DNA of 64,000 bases. It comes from Maribacter algarum (ex Zhang et al. 2020) (GTDB lineage Bacteria; Bacteroidota; Bacteroidia; Flavobacteriales; Flavobacteriaceae). Below are positions 28,283 through 37,582 of this stretch, in pieces (position 1 is the stretch's first letter; each line of letters begins with the position of its first letter). The notes under the pieces are model-generated. The model did not search any database. It was not told where the DNA came from and worked only from the letters and a program-made list of their open reading frames with translations. The DNA lies in NCBI RefSeq assembly GCF_005885635.1, contig NZ_VATY01000001.1, forward strand, positions 124,001-188,000. Reading direction: 5' to 3'. Position numbers and translations under genes: made by a program.

Positions 28283-30067
28283 CTAAAAATCAAACTTATA
28301 GGTAGCACCGCCTAAAACTTGCAGGCCTTGTACTCTAAAATTGGCCCAACGTTGGTAGTTGTTATTGGCCAAATTCGACCCTCGAACAAAGACTGAGAGC
28401 TGGTCCGTTATGCGATATCCAATATGCGCATTGGCATCAAAATAACTGTCCAAATCGATAATCGTTGCAGGAAAATCTTGTTGTGGTGTATTTTCTACTG
28501 CAATGGTAGAGAAATCTTGTCGCTCTCCAACATAGAAAAGGTTAGCACCTAAATACCACTTTTCTCCTATTTGATAATCTAAGAACAACGAACCTTTTAA
28601 ATCTGGTAGATTCCAAGCTGGTAAATCTGTTTCAGTGCTGTAGTTAAAATACTCTGCATTTACACCTAAAGTAAAATTGCGATTGACATCAACATTCAGT
28701 TCTCCGAAAATTCCAAAGGTTTTAACATCATCACCGATAGTCACACCATCCAAGGAAAATACTTCGAAGGAGTTTCCTAAGTAATATTGTTTGTCATCCG
28801 TTCGGAAATCGTTTCTTGGATTCAACTTAAATAAGGGCTTTCTGTTCTCAGCCTTATAGGAAGCCTTTACATTATAACTAAGGTTTGGAAACAATTGCCC
28901 CCGTAAACCGAAATACGCATCATATTGCTTATCGGTTGGAGCAACGGTCAAGGTTGGGGACACATAGGGATTCTCTTCAACAAATCCATAATAAGAATTC
29001 TGTACCAATTCTCCTTCAATACCGCCATAGGCTATAGCTACATCATTCAATAGACGATAAGAAGCCGTCACCGTCGGATATACATAAAAGTTGCTGTCGC
29101 TACGTTCTCCATCTAATCCGTAGACCAAATTCACACCTAAGTTTAGCGTTAGGTCATCTCGCAACATGGTTAAGGTCGGATTTACACCCACCTGCAAATG
29201 GCTGTAATTTATTCCTTGAATATTCTCCGTATTATTCAGGCTTGCGTTTTCAAAACTACCATTTACATAATCTACTTTGAACTTTATTCCAACCGTTTCT
29301 TCCGCTACGGGAAACTCAAATTCAGGAATGAAAACCACACGGTTCTCTCCAGATTTCACGGCATCCCAAAAGCGACGGTACTTAATTTCTGTTCCCTTAA
29401 AATATGAATCCTCCAAATTGATATGGGCACCTACTTCACCCATAAAATAGTTTTGTCGGGCGTCAATTGCAATATCACTGTTAACAAACGGAGCTTCGCC
29501 AAACAAACCTTCTGGAGTACCATACCAATTATACAATTGATGCTGAAAACCTAGGTCAATTCCCCAATCATAATCCCTATCTCTATTCTTATAGGAACCC
29601 TCTAATTGACTATTGGAATAAAAGTTATCTAATTCTACTCCGCCAATATCCGCTCTTGAAGAATTATGTTCCAATCCAACTGTATAACCTGATTCTCGAT
29701 CTATCGTACGACTAGTATAAAACTTAGCCATGATGTTTGCAGGATTACCTCCTCCCGCAGAAGCGTAAGAATTGTATAAAATCGGCGGTGGTGTCTTTTT
29801 TACTTTGGATGCAGTTCCCTTAGCAGGAGAAAAGGTTGAAGCTACAGGTACAGAAAATATACTATAGTCAATCTTCTTTTTCTGAAGTGCGATGGAATCA
29901 TTCATAATCGGAATGGATTTGATTTTGAAAGCATCAGAAATTGTTGGCGTATAAGCCTTGGTAACCGTTACCGTTTCTGTTCCGATATTATCTTCCTCTT
30001 CCTCTTGAGCCCAACCGAACTGGCAGAGGACTAAAATAAAAAGTAGTGTTAAATGTTCCTTTTGCAT
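28283..30067 (-). CDS. TonB-dependent-receptor-like outer-membrane beta-barrel, no clear plug domain
   Basis: A 594-residue outer-membrane protein with signal peptide (QFGWAQ, residue 21). After a short acidic stretch comes ETVTVTKAYTPTISDAFKIK, a TonB-box-like N-terminus, and then, within about 100 residues, barrel strands begin. There is no room for a normal ~120-residue plug. The C-terminus (VFVRGSNLANNNYQRWANFR, GATYKFDF) is a canonical TonB-receptor barrel end. It follows the TPR gene by only 18 bp and is almost certainly co-transcribed with it. Ligand unknown. Confidence 0.88.
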   Translation of the reverse strand: MQKEHLTLLFILVLCQFGWAQEEEEDNIGTETVTVTKAYTPTISDAFKIKSIPIMNDSIALQKKKIDYSIFSVPVASTFSPAKGTASKVKKTPPPILYNSYASAGGGNPANIMAKFYTSRTIDRESGYTVGLEHNSSRADIGGVELDNFYSNSQLEGSYKNRDRDYDWGIDLGFQHQLYNWYGTPEGLFGEAPFVNSDIAIDARQNYFMGEVGAHINLEDSYFKGTEIKYRRFWDAVKSGENRVVFIPEFEFPVAEETVGIKFKVDYVNGSFENASLNNTENIQGINYSHLQVGVNPTLTMLRDDLTLNLGVNLVYGLDGERSDSNFYVYPTVTASYRLLNDVAIAYGGIEGELVQNSYYGFVEENPYVSPTLTVAPTDKQYDAYFGLRGQLFPNLSYNVKASYKAENRKPLFKLNPRNDFRTDDKQYYLGNSFEVFSLDGVTIGDDVKTFGIFGELNVDVNRNFTLGVNAEYFNYSTETDLPAWNLPDLKGSLFLDYQIGEKWYLGANLFYVGERQDFSTIAVENTPQQDFPATIIDLDSYFDANAHIGYRITDQLSVFVRGSNLANNNYQRWANFRVQGLQVLGGATYKFDF

Positions 30068-30085
30068 TTTGTGTTCTTTTGTTCT

Positions 30086-33000
30086 CTAGTTATCGTTTGG
30101 ATTTACCGATGAATTGCTCTTCGCTTCTTTGGCTTTAATAATCGAAAGCTCCCCTCTAGCCTCCGCCACTACTTCTGGATACTGGCTGAAATTTGACGTC
30201 ACACTTTCTAAAATATAAGTGGCCTGATAAGCGTCGCCCAGGGCATAAAAGTTCTTTGCCATGATAATCAAGCCTTTGCCTCCCCATTCTTTATAACTGG
30301 AATAGTCTTTGGCCAATTTCTGTACCGAAGCACTTGAAGCTTCATAATCTTGGTCTTGATTTTTGAAATAGGCATCATAGTACAAAGCTTCTGCCGCGAG
30401 GGAGCCTGAAGCAATTTTCAAAACCTCAGCATAGGCTTCTTTTGCTCTGGATTCATCGTCTGTTTTAATTGCCGAACGTGCAATGAAAATTTGAGCATCA
30501 CTTTTAATGCGATTATCTATAGAAGGAGTTCGCAGAACCTTTTCAGCATAGGCGATCGTTCTTTCATAATTCTTCTGTTCATAATAGCCTTTCATCAAAT
30601 TGGACTGGGCAAAGGTTCTATTTTGCTGAATATCGGCTTGATTTTCCAAGCGTTCTAAATACGGAAGTGCGTTTGCATAATTTTTATCCCCAATATAAAC
30701 TTCGCATACACGAGTTAAAGCTTGCTCTGCATATTCACTGGCACCTTGGTCAGCAACGTATTTATAGTAAGGAAGCGCCTTGTCTTTCTGCCCTTTCCCA
30801 AAATACAATTGTGCCAAATTGAAATTAGCCTTGGTCGCATGCAGTCCGTTCGGGAATTGTCGAATATAACTTTCATACCCACGAATTGCCGCATCCGTTT
30901 TTCCTTCTAAATTTTGTTTGTCCGCAGATTCAAAAGTGGCATTGTCCAATTCAGTATCCGTTACCTCAACGAAATCCAAATCCCCAACCCAAGCGGCATA
31001 TTCGTCAACTCTGCCCATATCAACATATACCAATTTGGCTGTTGCAACGGCTTGAATCGCCTCCTGAGTTTTTGGGTAATCGCGAACAACAGTTTTGAAT
31101 TTTGCCAAAGCTGCTTCGTTTCTACTGCCGTTATAGTGCACCAAACCTTGTCGCATGATGGCTTGGGGCACCAAAGAACTTCCTATGTATCCGCTGATAA
31201 GTTTATCATAGGTTTGCAATCCCTTGTTTTCTTGACCACCTGTTATGTAGGTATTCGCTAATTCGAAAAGGGCATCATCCTTTAAAGTGGATTGAGGATA
31301 GCTAGAAACAAAACTTTCCAGCCCTTCAATTTTGGAAGCATTCCTTCCCACAAAGCCGTAACTCAAAGCCTTCTGAAAAGCAGCATAGTCTTTTTCAGGT
31401 CCGGAAAGCGCTAAGGATTTATTGTAGGTTTCAATTGCCGGCCAATACTTACTGGTAACAAAGTAACTGTCCCCTAATCGTAAATACCCGTCGTTTAGTT
31501 TCTGTGTGTCGTTTGTTCCTGAACTGGTAAAATTGGTAAAATAAGTTATTGCACTGGGGTAATTTCGTAGTTTGAAATGAGTATAGGCTAAACTGTACTC
31601 AAGGTCTTTGTATTCATCCGTAGATCTTGCTGAAGGATTTTGTTGGAATTCCATAAAATTGCTCAAAGCCGAATCAAAACGATTCAATAGATATTCTGAT
31701 TCTCCTTTCCAATAACTTGCTCTCGCTTTGAACAGGGCATCTTCGGCACTTCCTAAGGATTTACCAAAACTCTCGGAAGCTCCGGCATAATCGGTTTCTA
31801 TAAATTGCTCGACACCTAGATAGAAGGCCACTTTTTGATAAGTGGTCTTACTAGCAAAATCACGGTTGTTTTCAAGCAGCTCCATCGCTCCTTTGAAATT
31901 CTTGGAAGTGATATAAGAATCCACCAAAAGTTCCTTCATCTGGCTGACATTCTTGTCATTCGGATATTGTTCTATATAGGAGGAAATTACCTGTGGAACC
32001 GGTTCATAAGGATTCCCGATTTCATAACTCAATCGCGCGTAGTTCAAATAAGCATCTTTCTGTATCTCCGCAGAGAAATCCATTTGAGAGGCATTTCGGA
32101 AGGCGTTTAAGGCTTCCTGTTTCTTATCCAATTTCAAATAGCATTCCGCCAAGTGGTAATAGGCATTTTGGGAAACACTATTTGTTCCGCCAATAATTTT
32201 ATTGAATTGCTGAATGGCATTGGCAAAATCGCCTTGTTTATAGTAGCTATATCCCAACAAGTAATAATCAGTGTTGTTCCATTTACCACGTTTTCCTTGG
32301 TAATCCTCCAAATACGGAATCGCATTATCATACTGTTTTAAATTGAAGTAACTCTCCCCGATAATCTTGCTCAATTCCGATTTTTCCTTGCGGTCACCTT
32401 TTGCCATTTGCTTCTTGGCCAAGGCAATTGCTTCATCAAATTTTCCAAGCTTGAAATTCATATCCGCTTGGTAATAACTCATTTTCTCCTCTAAAATCTC
32501 AGGGTCGGTAATCTCATCAAAACGCTCGTTTGCCTCCTCATAATCGTCTTCTTGGTACGAGATATACCCCAAGTAATATTTGGCTTGACTGGCATAAACG
32601 GGAGAATCAGTTACTTTGTTCAAATACCGCTCCGCCTCTTTTGTTTTTTTAGATGCAAAAAGAGAATAACCATAGTTGAAATTGAACTTATCCATCTCAC
32701 CACGAGATAGTGCTCCTTGGTCAACTTTATTATACCATTTTAAGGCATATGGATATTTTCCGGTTTCAAAATAGTATTCCGCGACATCTGCAAAAGCGGA
32801 ATTCCTTTTGGTGGAAGTTGGATACTTCTCAACGAAATCTTCCATCAAATTATCCGCTCCCAATTGATTCAGACGTACCGCAGCATTCGCTTCATAGTAG
32901 GCGCTATTAGCTTTGGTCTCTAAATTATCAGAAGTGTTTTTGACTTTCGCAAAAATGGTCTGTGCGGCTTGGTATTGCTCATTATTATAGAGAGCAAGCG

Positions 33001-33109
33001 CATCTTGGTAATCTTTGTCTTCGTGGGTATAGATTTTGGTCTCTTGGGAAATTCCTAAAAAAACCATCCCTAGAAAAAGCGGGATTAAAGTGATTGACTT
33101 TTTAAACAT
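30086..33109 (-). CDS. Large tetratricopeptide repeat protein
   Basis: A 1007-residue exported protein (signal peptide ending near GISQ, residue 22) built almost entirely of TPR/SEL1-like helical pairs, roughly 20 or more copies, with recurrent A-x-x-x-x-Y and YxxGxYxxAIxxF-type patterns (for example YYKQGDFANAIQQFNKIIGG). It ends in a short Asn/Ser-rich tail. In Bacteroidota such genes sit directly upstream of a TonB-like barrel gene, as here; the pair probably forms a periplasm/outer-membrane assembly. The exact role is unknown. Confidence 0.92.
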   Translation of the reverse strand: MFKKSITLIPLFLGMVFLGISQETKIYTHEDKDYQDALALYNNEQYQAAQTIFAKVKNTSDNLETKANSAYYEANAAVRLNQLGADNLMEDFVEKYPTSTKRNSAFADVAEYYFETGKYPYALKWYNKVDQGALSRGEMDKFNFNYGYSLFASKKTKEAERYLNKVTDSPVYASQAKYYLGYISYQEDDYEEANERFDEITDPEILEEKMSYYQADMNFKLGKFDEAIALAKKQMAKGDRKEKSELSKIIGESYFNLKQYDNAIPYLEDYQGKRGKWNNTDYYLLGYSYYKQGDFANAIQQFNKIIGGTNSVSQNAYYHLAECYLKLDKKQEALNAFRNASQMDFSAEIQKDAYLNYARLSYEIGNPYEPVPQVISSYIEQYPNDKNVSQMKELLVDSYITSKNFKGAMELLENNRDFASKTTYQKVAFYLGVEQFIETDYAGASESFGKSLGSAEDALFKARASYWKGESEYLLNRFDSALSNFMEFQQNPSARSTDEYKDLEYSLAYTHFKLRNYPSAITYFTNFTSSGTNDTQKLNDGYLRLGDSYFVTSKYWPAIETYNKSLALSGPEKDYAAFQKALSYGFVGRNASKIEGLESFVSSYPQSTLKDDALFELANTYITGGQENKGLQTYDKLISGYIGSSLVPQAIMRQGLVHYNGSRNEAALAKFKTVVRDYPKTQEAIQAVATAKLVYVDMGRVDEYAAWVGDLDFVEVTDTELDNATFESADKQNLEGKTDAAIRGYESYIRQFPNGLHATKANFNLAQLYFGKGQKDKALPYYKYVADQGASEYAEQALTRVCEVYIGDKNYANALPYLERLENQADIQQNRTFAQSNLMKGYYEQKNYERTIAYAEKVLRTPSIDNRIKSDAQIFIARSAIKTDDESRAKEAYAEVLKIASGSLAAEALYYDAYFKNQDQDYEASSASVQKLAKDYSSYKEWGGKGLIIMAKNFYALGDAYQATYILESVTSNFSQYPEVVAEARGELSIIKAKEAKSNSSVNPNDN

Positions 33110-33286
33110 AGTGTTCTAACTATTTACTATTCTAGATAACGGCAATTATTGCGCCAAAGTATTTTGGTTGGGTTGTTTGTTCTTTGGTTGGTCAAACTAA
33201 TCTAACACCAAAATTAAAAAGATTTCGACCAGCGGTAATTCGTTATCCATTTGAACTTATTACTTTTATATCAACAATACCTGCAG

Positions 33287-34000
33287 ATGATGACACCCGA
33301 GGAAACAACCGAAAAAGTACCTGAAACTGTTCTAGAATTGAAAAATGTTTCTATTTTTCAAAAGGAAAGTCTGATTCTAAATGATGTCAGCCTCGAGGTC
33401 AACAAAGGGGAATTTGTTTACTTAATCGGAAAGACTGGTAGTGGAAAAAGTAGTTTCATGAAAACCCTTTATGGGGATTTGCCCCTAAGACAGGGGGAAG
33501 GAAAAATTGTTGACTTTGATTTGAAAACCCTTCGTGAAAAGGACATTCCGTTCCTACGAAGAAAATTAGGGATTGTTTTTCAAGATTTTAAGCTACTGCC
33601 TGACCGTACTATTAATAAAAACATGCGTTTTGTTTTAAAAGCTACAGGCTGGAAAGATCCAGCCAAAATGGACCAACAAATTCTTGAGGTTCTGGAGAAA
33701 GTAGGCATGAAAACCAAGGGCTTTAAATTCCCCCATGAACTTTCAGGTGGTGAGCAACAGCGAATTGCAATTGCCAGAGCTCTTCTGAACGACCCAGAAT
33801 TAATAATCGCCGATGAACCTACCGGAAACCTCGATCCCCAAACCAGCGTAGAGGTGATGAAAGTTCTGCAGGATATTAATAAGGCAGGACGCACCATATT
33901 GATGGCGACTCATGATTACGCGCTTATATTAAAATATCCTTCGAAAACATTAAAGTGCGATGGGAATAAGGTTTTTGAGGTAATACAACGAGCGGTTTAG
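33287..34000 (+). CDS. ftsE: ABC transporter ATP-binding protein, FtsE-like
   Basis: A ~237-residue cytoplasmic ABC ATPase. Walker A is GKTGSGKSS (about residue 45), the signature is [16 protein letters not shown], Walker B is [13 protein letters not shown], and the switch histidine is in MATHDYAL. The order [19 protein letters not shown] after Walker A is typical of FtsE, which with FtsX controls cell-wall hydrolases during division. No ftsX lies next to it, so the assignment rests on sequence style alone. The start is ATG 33287 (or 33290); the in-frame TTG at 33251 is too far upstream. A TPR gene is divergent on the other side. Confidence 0.85.
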   Translation: MMTPEETTEKVPETVLELKNVSIFQKESLILNDVSLEVNKGEFVYLIGKTGSGKSSFMKTLYGDLPLRQGEGKIVDFDLKTLREKDIPFLRRKLGIVFQDFKLLPDRTINKNMRFVLKATGWKDPAKMDQQILEVLEKVGMKTKGFKFPHELSGGEQQRIAIARALLNDPELIIADEPTGNLDPQTSVEVMKVLQDINKAGRTILMATHDYALILKYPSKTLKCDGNKVFEVIQRAV

Positions 34001-34037
34001 GTTTTTTCATAACAAATTCAATAAACAAAGGCATTTT

Positions 34038-34352
34038 ATGATACTTACAACTACCAATACCATCGAAGGAAAATCCGTGTCAAAATATTTAGGTATTGTT
34101 ACTGGAACTACTTATGTCACCTACGAAATGACTAAAATGAGTTTCAAAGATATGTTTAAACAAAAAAAGTATTACGAAGCTTATGAAAAAGGACTTGAAG
34201 AAGCCAAAGAAGAAGCTTTTCAAAAACTAAAGGATAACGCTGAACGATTAAATGCAAATGCTATCATTGGTATAAGTGTGGATGTCGAATCCGTATCGGG
34301 CAGTATGTATACAATGGTTTCTGTGGTAGGTACGGCAGCGGTAATAATCTAA
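34038..34352 (+). CDS. YbjQ family protein (heavy-metal-binding-like, UPF0145)
   Basis: A 104-residue soluble protein: MILTTTNTIEGKSVSKYLGI at the start and NANAIIGISVDVESVSGSMY near the end are the UPF0145/YbjQ signatures. The family forms small pentamers of unknown function. It follows ftsE by 37 bp on the same strand. Confidence 0.92.
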   Translation: MILTTTNTIEGKSVSKYLGIVTGTTYVTYEMTKMSFKDMFKQKKYYEAYEKGLEEAKEEAFQKLKDNAERLNANAIIGISVDVESVSGSMYTMVSVVGTAAVII

Positions 34353-34429
34353 AACTACCATACACATAACAAAACTAGTAATCTGCACATTTCAAGTATA
34401 AATCCCTGCAATATTTACTAGCTTTGAGT

Positions 34430-35131
34430 ATGCCTTCGCAACCCATTCAACAATCTGATTATCGCATTCGAAAACTCATCGGCACCTTGGGGTTAGCCCT
34501 TCCTGTTTTGTTACCGCTTTCTGAGGGTATGCTATTATCCTCAATGAGCCATTATTACTATCAACCTCTATCATCCTTGATTTTTGTCATCATTCTTGCC
34601 TCCTTCGGATTATTTCTACTTTCTTATAAAGGCTATAAAATTGACTCAAAGACGGAAAAAATAAGTGATGATTTACTCACGAATATTGGTGGAATATCGG
34701 CGCTGATTGTTGTCTTTGTTCCTACCTACTGTTTGGAAAGTAGTAGTCCCGTTATTGATGAAATATGCGCCAGTGGGGAATACCCCTTATTAGGCCATAT
34801 TGATGGGCTCAAGAATACAATCCATTTAATATTTGCAGGCATTTTTATCTTTACTATGGGTTGGATGTCTAAGTACAAGTTCACTAGAGGTGAGCAGACC
34901 TCTAAAAATAGATTCTACAAATGGTGTGGAAACTTGGTTTGGATTGCTATAGGCCTTTTAGTCGTATTAGTAATCATCGATTTTTTTAATGAAGACTTTC
35001 AAATTACTCCTTATGATGTTTTCTTTCTGGAAACTTTAGCCGTAGTTCCCTTTGGGATTTCTTGGTTCATAAAAGGAGAAGCAATGGAGAATATCAAAAG
35101 TTTATTTAGCAAAACAGATACTTCCCAATAA
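34430..35131 (+). CDS. DUF998-like membrane protein
   Basis: A 233-residue protein with about six hydrophobic segments (LIGTLGLALPVLLPLSEGML, SLIFVIILASFGLFLLSYKG, IGGISALIVVFVPTYC, IHLIFAGIFIFTMGWM, WIAIGLLVVLVIIDF, LETLAVVPFGISWFI). This resembles membrane proteins of the DUF998/cytochrome-b561-like type, but no residue pattern fixes the family. Start ATG 34430; the TTG six bases upstream is less likely. Function unknown. Confidence 0.75.
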   Translation: MPSQPIQQSDYRIRKLIGTLGLALPVLLPLSEGMLLSSMSHYYYQPLSSLIFVIILASFGLFLLSYKGYKIDSKTEKISDDLLTNIGGISALIVVFVPTYCLESSSPVIDEICASGEYPLLGHIDGLKNTIHLIFAGIFIFTMGWMSKYKFTRGEQTSKNRFYKWCGNLVWIAIGLLVVLVIIDFFNEDFQITPYDVFFLETLAVVPFGISWFIKGEAMENIKSLFSKTDTSQ

Positions 35132-35209
35132 TAAACAAAGTAAAATTAGTTTAAGAGGGATTTATTATCTTCAGGATTGTAGAGCTATCTTTCAGCAAAT
35201 TCTTGAACA

Positions 35210-36688
35210 TTGAAGAAAATAAGACAACTTACATTATTGTACTTTCTGTGTGTAGTTTTATTCGGATGCGAGAACCAGGAACCCAAAAAAATACCTCCCA
35301 ATATCTTATTTATCGCTATTGATGATTTAAGGAATGAATTAGGCGTATACGGAAGCCAAGCGAAATCCCCAAATTTGGATGTCCTTGCCAACGACGGATC
35401 TCTTTTTACAAATCATTATGTACAAGTCCCGACTTGTGGTGCTTCCAGATATGCTTTGATGACAGGACTTAGACCATCAAAACCAGAACACCTAAGAAAC
35501 GATGCGATTGAATTTGAGATTTCCAATCGAAAAGAAGGAGAAATTCCGGAGAGTTTTATTCATCACTTTCGAAGAAACGGATATTATACCGTGGGAATTG
35601 GAAAAATTACGCATTCTGCGGATGGATTTCTTTACGGATATGAAGAATCAGTATCAGAAAAAAGAGAACTCCCACATAGTTGGGATGAACTTCTTTTTAA
35701 CCCTGGAAAATGGGAAACCGGTTGGAATGCTTTCTTCGCTTATGCCAATGGAAAAAATAGACAGAGTCTAAAAAAACAAGTAAAACCTTATGAAGCTGGT
35801 GAAGTGGATGATGAAGGTTACCCAGATGGATTGAGCACCAACCTTGCCCTTTCAAAACTAAGAGAACTTAAAAATAAGAAACAACCCTTTTTCATGGGGC
35901 TGGGCCTTTTCAAACCTCATTTGCCCTTCAATGCGCCAAAAAAATACTGGGATTTGTATGAAAGAGATAGTATTGCACTTTCTGAAAATCCAAGAATTCC
36001 AGAAAATATAGATTCAAAAAGTCTGCATGAAAGTGGCGAATTCAATCAATATGCGCTAGGAGAGGAAAAAGCAAGTTTGTCCGAATCAGTTACTGATGAT
36101 TATGCTCGAAAGTTACGCCATGGATATCTAGCTTCTATCAGTTATATAGATACTCAAGTTGGAAAAGTGCTTGAAGAGTTAAAGCGCTTAGGACTGGAAG
36201 AAAACACAATTGTGGTAGTATGGGGAGATCATGGCTGGCATTTGGGCGATCAGCGCGTCTGGGGTAAACATACGCTTTTCGAAAATGCATTAAAAAGCAC
36301 ATTAATCGTCAAATCACCACATTTGAAGAATCAAAACAAAGAGATTCAAACCATTGTCGAAAGTGTGGATATATACCCTACTTTGATGGAGATTTCAGGT
36401 ATTCCCTTTAATCATAAAATCGATGGAGAAAGCTTTGCTCAAGTTTTGGAAAGCGCCTCTGAGGGAAATGAGGTGGCCTATAGTTATTTCAAAAATGGTA
36501 TCTCAATGCGGACTGAGAAATATCGTTTGACAAAATATTTTAGGGATGAAGAACCCGTTTTAGAACTGTACGACCATGACCTAGATTCAAATGAGTCCAA
36601 TAATATTGCTGCTGAAAATTCAGAAATTGTAGCGGACTTGATGCACTTACTTGAAAAGGGAAATACCGGTTTATACAGTTCAAATTAG
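35210..36688 (+). CDS. Sulfatase lipoprotein (iduronate-2-sulfatase-like)
   Basis: A 492-residue sulfatase, probably hydrolysing sulfate esters of glycans at the cell surface. The sequence begins at a TTG codon, the only plausible start, giving MKKIRQLTLLYFLCVVLFGC with a lipobox (LFGC, Cys20). The formylglycine motif CGASR is at residues 76-80 and the metal-binding DD at 38-39; late motifs GDHGWHLGDQ and KHTLFENALKSTLIV match iduronate-2-sulfatase-like enzymes (SulfAtlas S1_7 type). A maturase is not in the window. There are no SusCD genes nearby, so it is not part of an obvious polysaccharide utilisation locus here. Confidence 0.93.
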   Translation: MKKIRQLTLLYFLCVVLFGCENQEPKKIPPNILFIAIDDLRNELGVYGSQAKSPNLDVLANDGSLFTNHYVQVPTCGASRYALMTGLRPSKPEHLRNDAIEFEISNRKEGEIPESFIHHFRRNGYYTVGIGKITHSADGFLYGYEESVSEKRELPHSWDELLFNPGKWETGWNAFFAYANGKNRQSLKKQVKPYEAGEVDDEGYPDGLSTNLALSKLRELKNKKQPFFMGLGLFKPHLPFNAPKKYWDLYERDSIALSENPRIPENIDSKSLHESGEFNQYALGEEKASLSESVTDDYARKLRHGYLASISYIDTQVGKVLEELKRLGLEENTIVVVWGDHGWHLGDQRVWGKHTLFENALKSTLIVKSPHLKNQNKEIQTIVESVDIYPTLMEISGIPFNHKIDGESFAQVLESASEGNEVAYSYFKNGISMRTEKYRLTKYFRDEEPVLELYDHDLDSNESNNIAAENSEIVADLMHLLEKGNTGLYSSN

Positions 36689-36737
36689 TCACCGAGGTCT
36701 AAAGAAATTTCTTCAATCACTAGCCAAAGTTTTTTGC

Positions 36738-36745
36738 TATTTTTG
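36738..36745 (+). promoter_or_regulatory. Bacteroidota -7 box for ppgK
   Basis: TATTTTTG matches TAnnTTTG, 24 bp before the ppgK start codon. Confidence 0.5.
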
Positions 36746-36768
36746 TTCGCGAACTATATTACCCACTA

Positions 36769-37503
36769 ATGGACGTACTAGGAATTGACATAGGAGGCTC
36801 AGGCATCAAAGGTGCTTTGGTAGACTCGGTAACGGGAGAAATGTTAACTAAAAAACATAGGATACCCACCCCTGAAGGTCGAAAACCCAAAGACATGGCC
36901 CGTGTAGTTTCTGAAATTGTAAAACACTTCGACCATAAAGGTCCTATTGGTGTTGGTTTTCCTACGGTTATTAAACATGGGGTTTGCAAGTCACCTGGAA
37001 ACTTGCATAAAAAATGGTTGGGTCTAAATGTTGAAGAACTTTTTAGAGAGGCCACGGGTTTACCTGTGACTGTGGTAAATGACGCCGACGCCGCTGGGTT
37101 CGCAACAATGAATTATGGAATAGGAAAGGGTAAGAAGGGCTTAGTAGTTATGATAACTATTGGTACAGGTTTGGGCAGTGGTGCATTTCTTGATGGCCGG
37201 CTAATCCCGAATTTTGAGTTGGGTCAAATTCCCTATAAGAAATACAAGAAAATAGAGCTTTGGGCCGCCGATTCGGCAAAAGAACGCGAGGGGCTTACTT
37301 ATGAAAAATGGGGAAAGCGATTTAATACGTTTTTGGAATATGTGGACTTAATCATCGCGCCAGACCTTATAATTTTAGGAGGTGGTGCGTCGAAAGATTT
37401 TGATGAATACAAACATTGTATAAAAATCGACACCCCAGTGATGCCTGCAAAGTTGAAAAATCAAGCCGGAATTATTGGAGCAGCGGCAGCTGCTTTGCAA
37501 TAG
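36769..37503 (+). CDS. ppgK: Polyphosphate glucokinase (ROK family)
   Basis: A 244-residue ROK-fold kinase. The N-terminal phosphate-binding GIDIGGSGIKGALVD, catalytic Asp in VNDADAAGFATMNYG, and the second phosphate loop ITIGTGLGSGAFLDG are present. The combination of GNLHKKWLGLNV and ELGQIPYKK with no zinc-binding ROK cluster suits polyphosphate glucokinase, which phosphorylates glucose with inorganic polyphosphate (or ATP). It has its own -7 box and shares a terminator with typA. Confidence 0.92.
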   Translation: MDVLGIDIGGSGIKGALVDSVTGEMLTKKHRIPTPEGRKPKDMARVVSEIVKHFDHKGPIGVGFPTVIKHGVCKSPGNLHKKWLGLNVEELFREATGLPVTVVNDADAAGFATMNYGIGKGKKGLVVMITIGTGLGSGAFLDGRLIPNFELGQIPYKKYKKIELWAADSAKEREGLTYEKWGKRFNTFLEYVDLIIAPDLIILGGGASKDFDEYKHCIKIDTPVMPAKLKNQAGIIGAAAAALQ

Positions 37504-37525
37504 CATTATACAACTAAAGCTTGTA

Positions 37526-37564
37526 AAAAAATCCCCAAACAGAAGTTCAGTTTGGGGATTTTTT
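37526..37564. terminator. Bidirectional terminator between ppgK and typA
   Basis: Perfect 15-bp stem (arm AAAAAATCCCCAAAC) with a nine-base loop and A/T flanks on both sides, serving both convergent genes. Confidence 0.88.
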
Positions 37565-37582
37565 AGTGTTGTCAATTTATCT

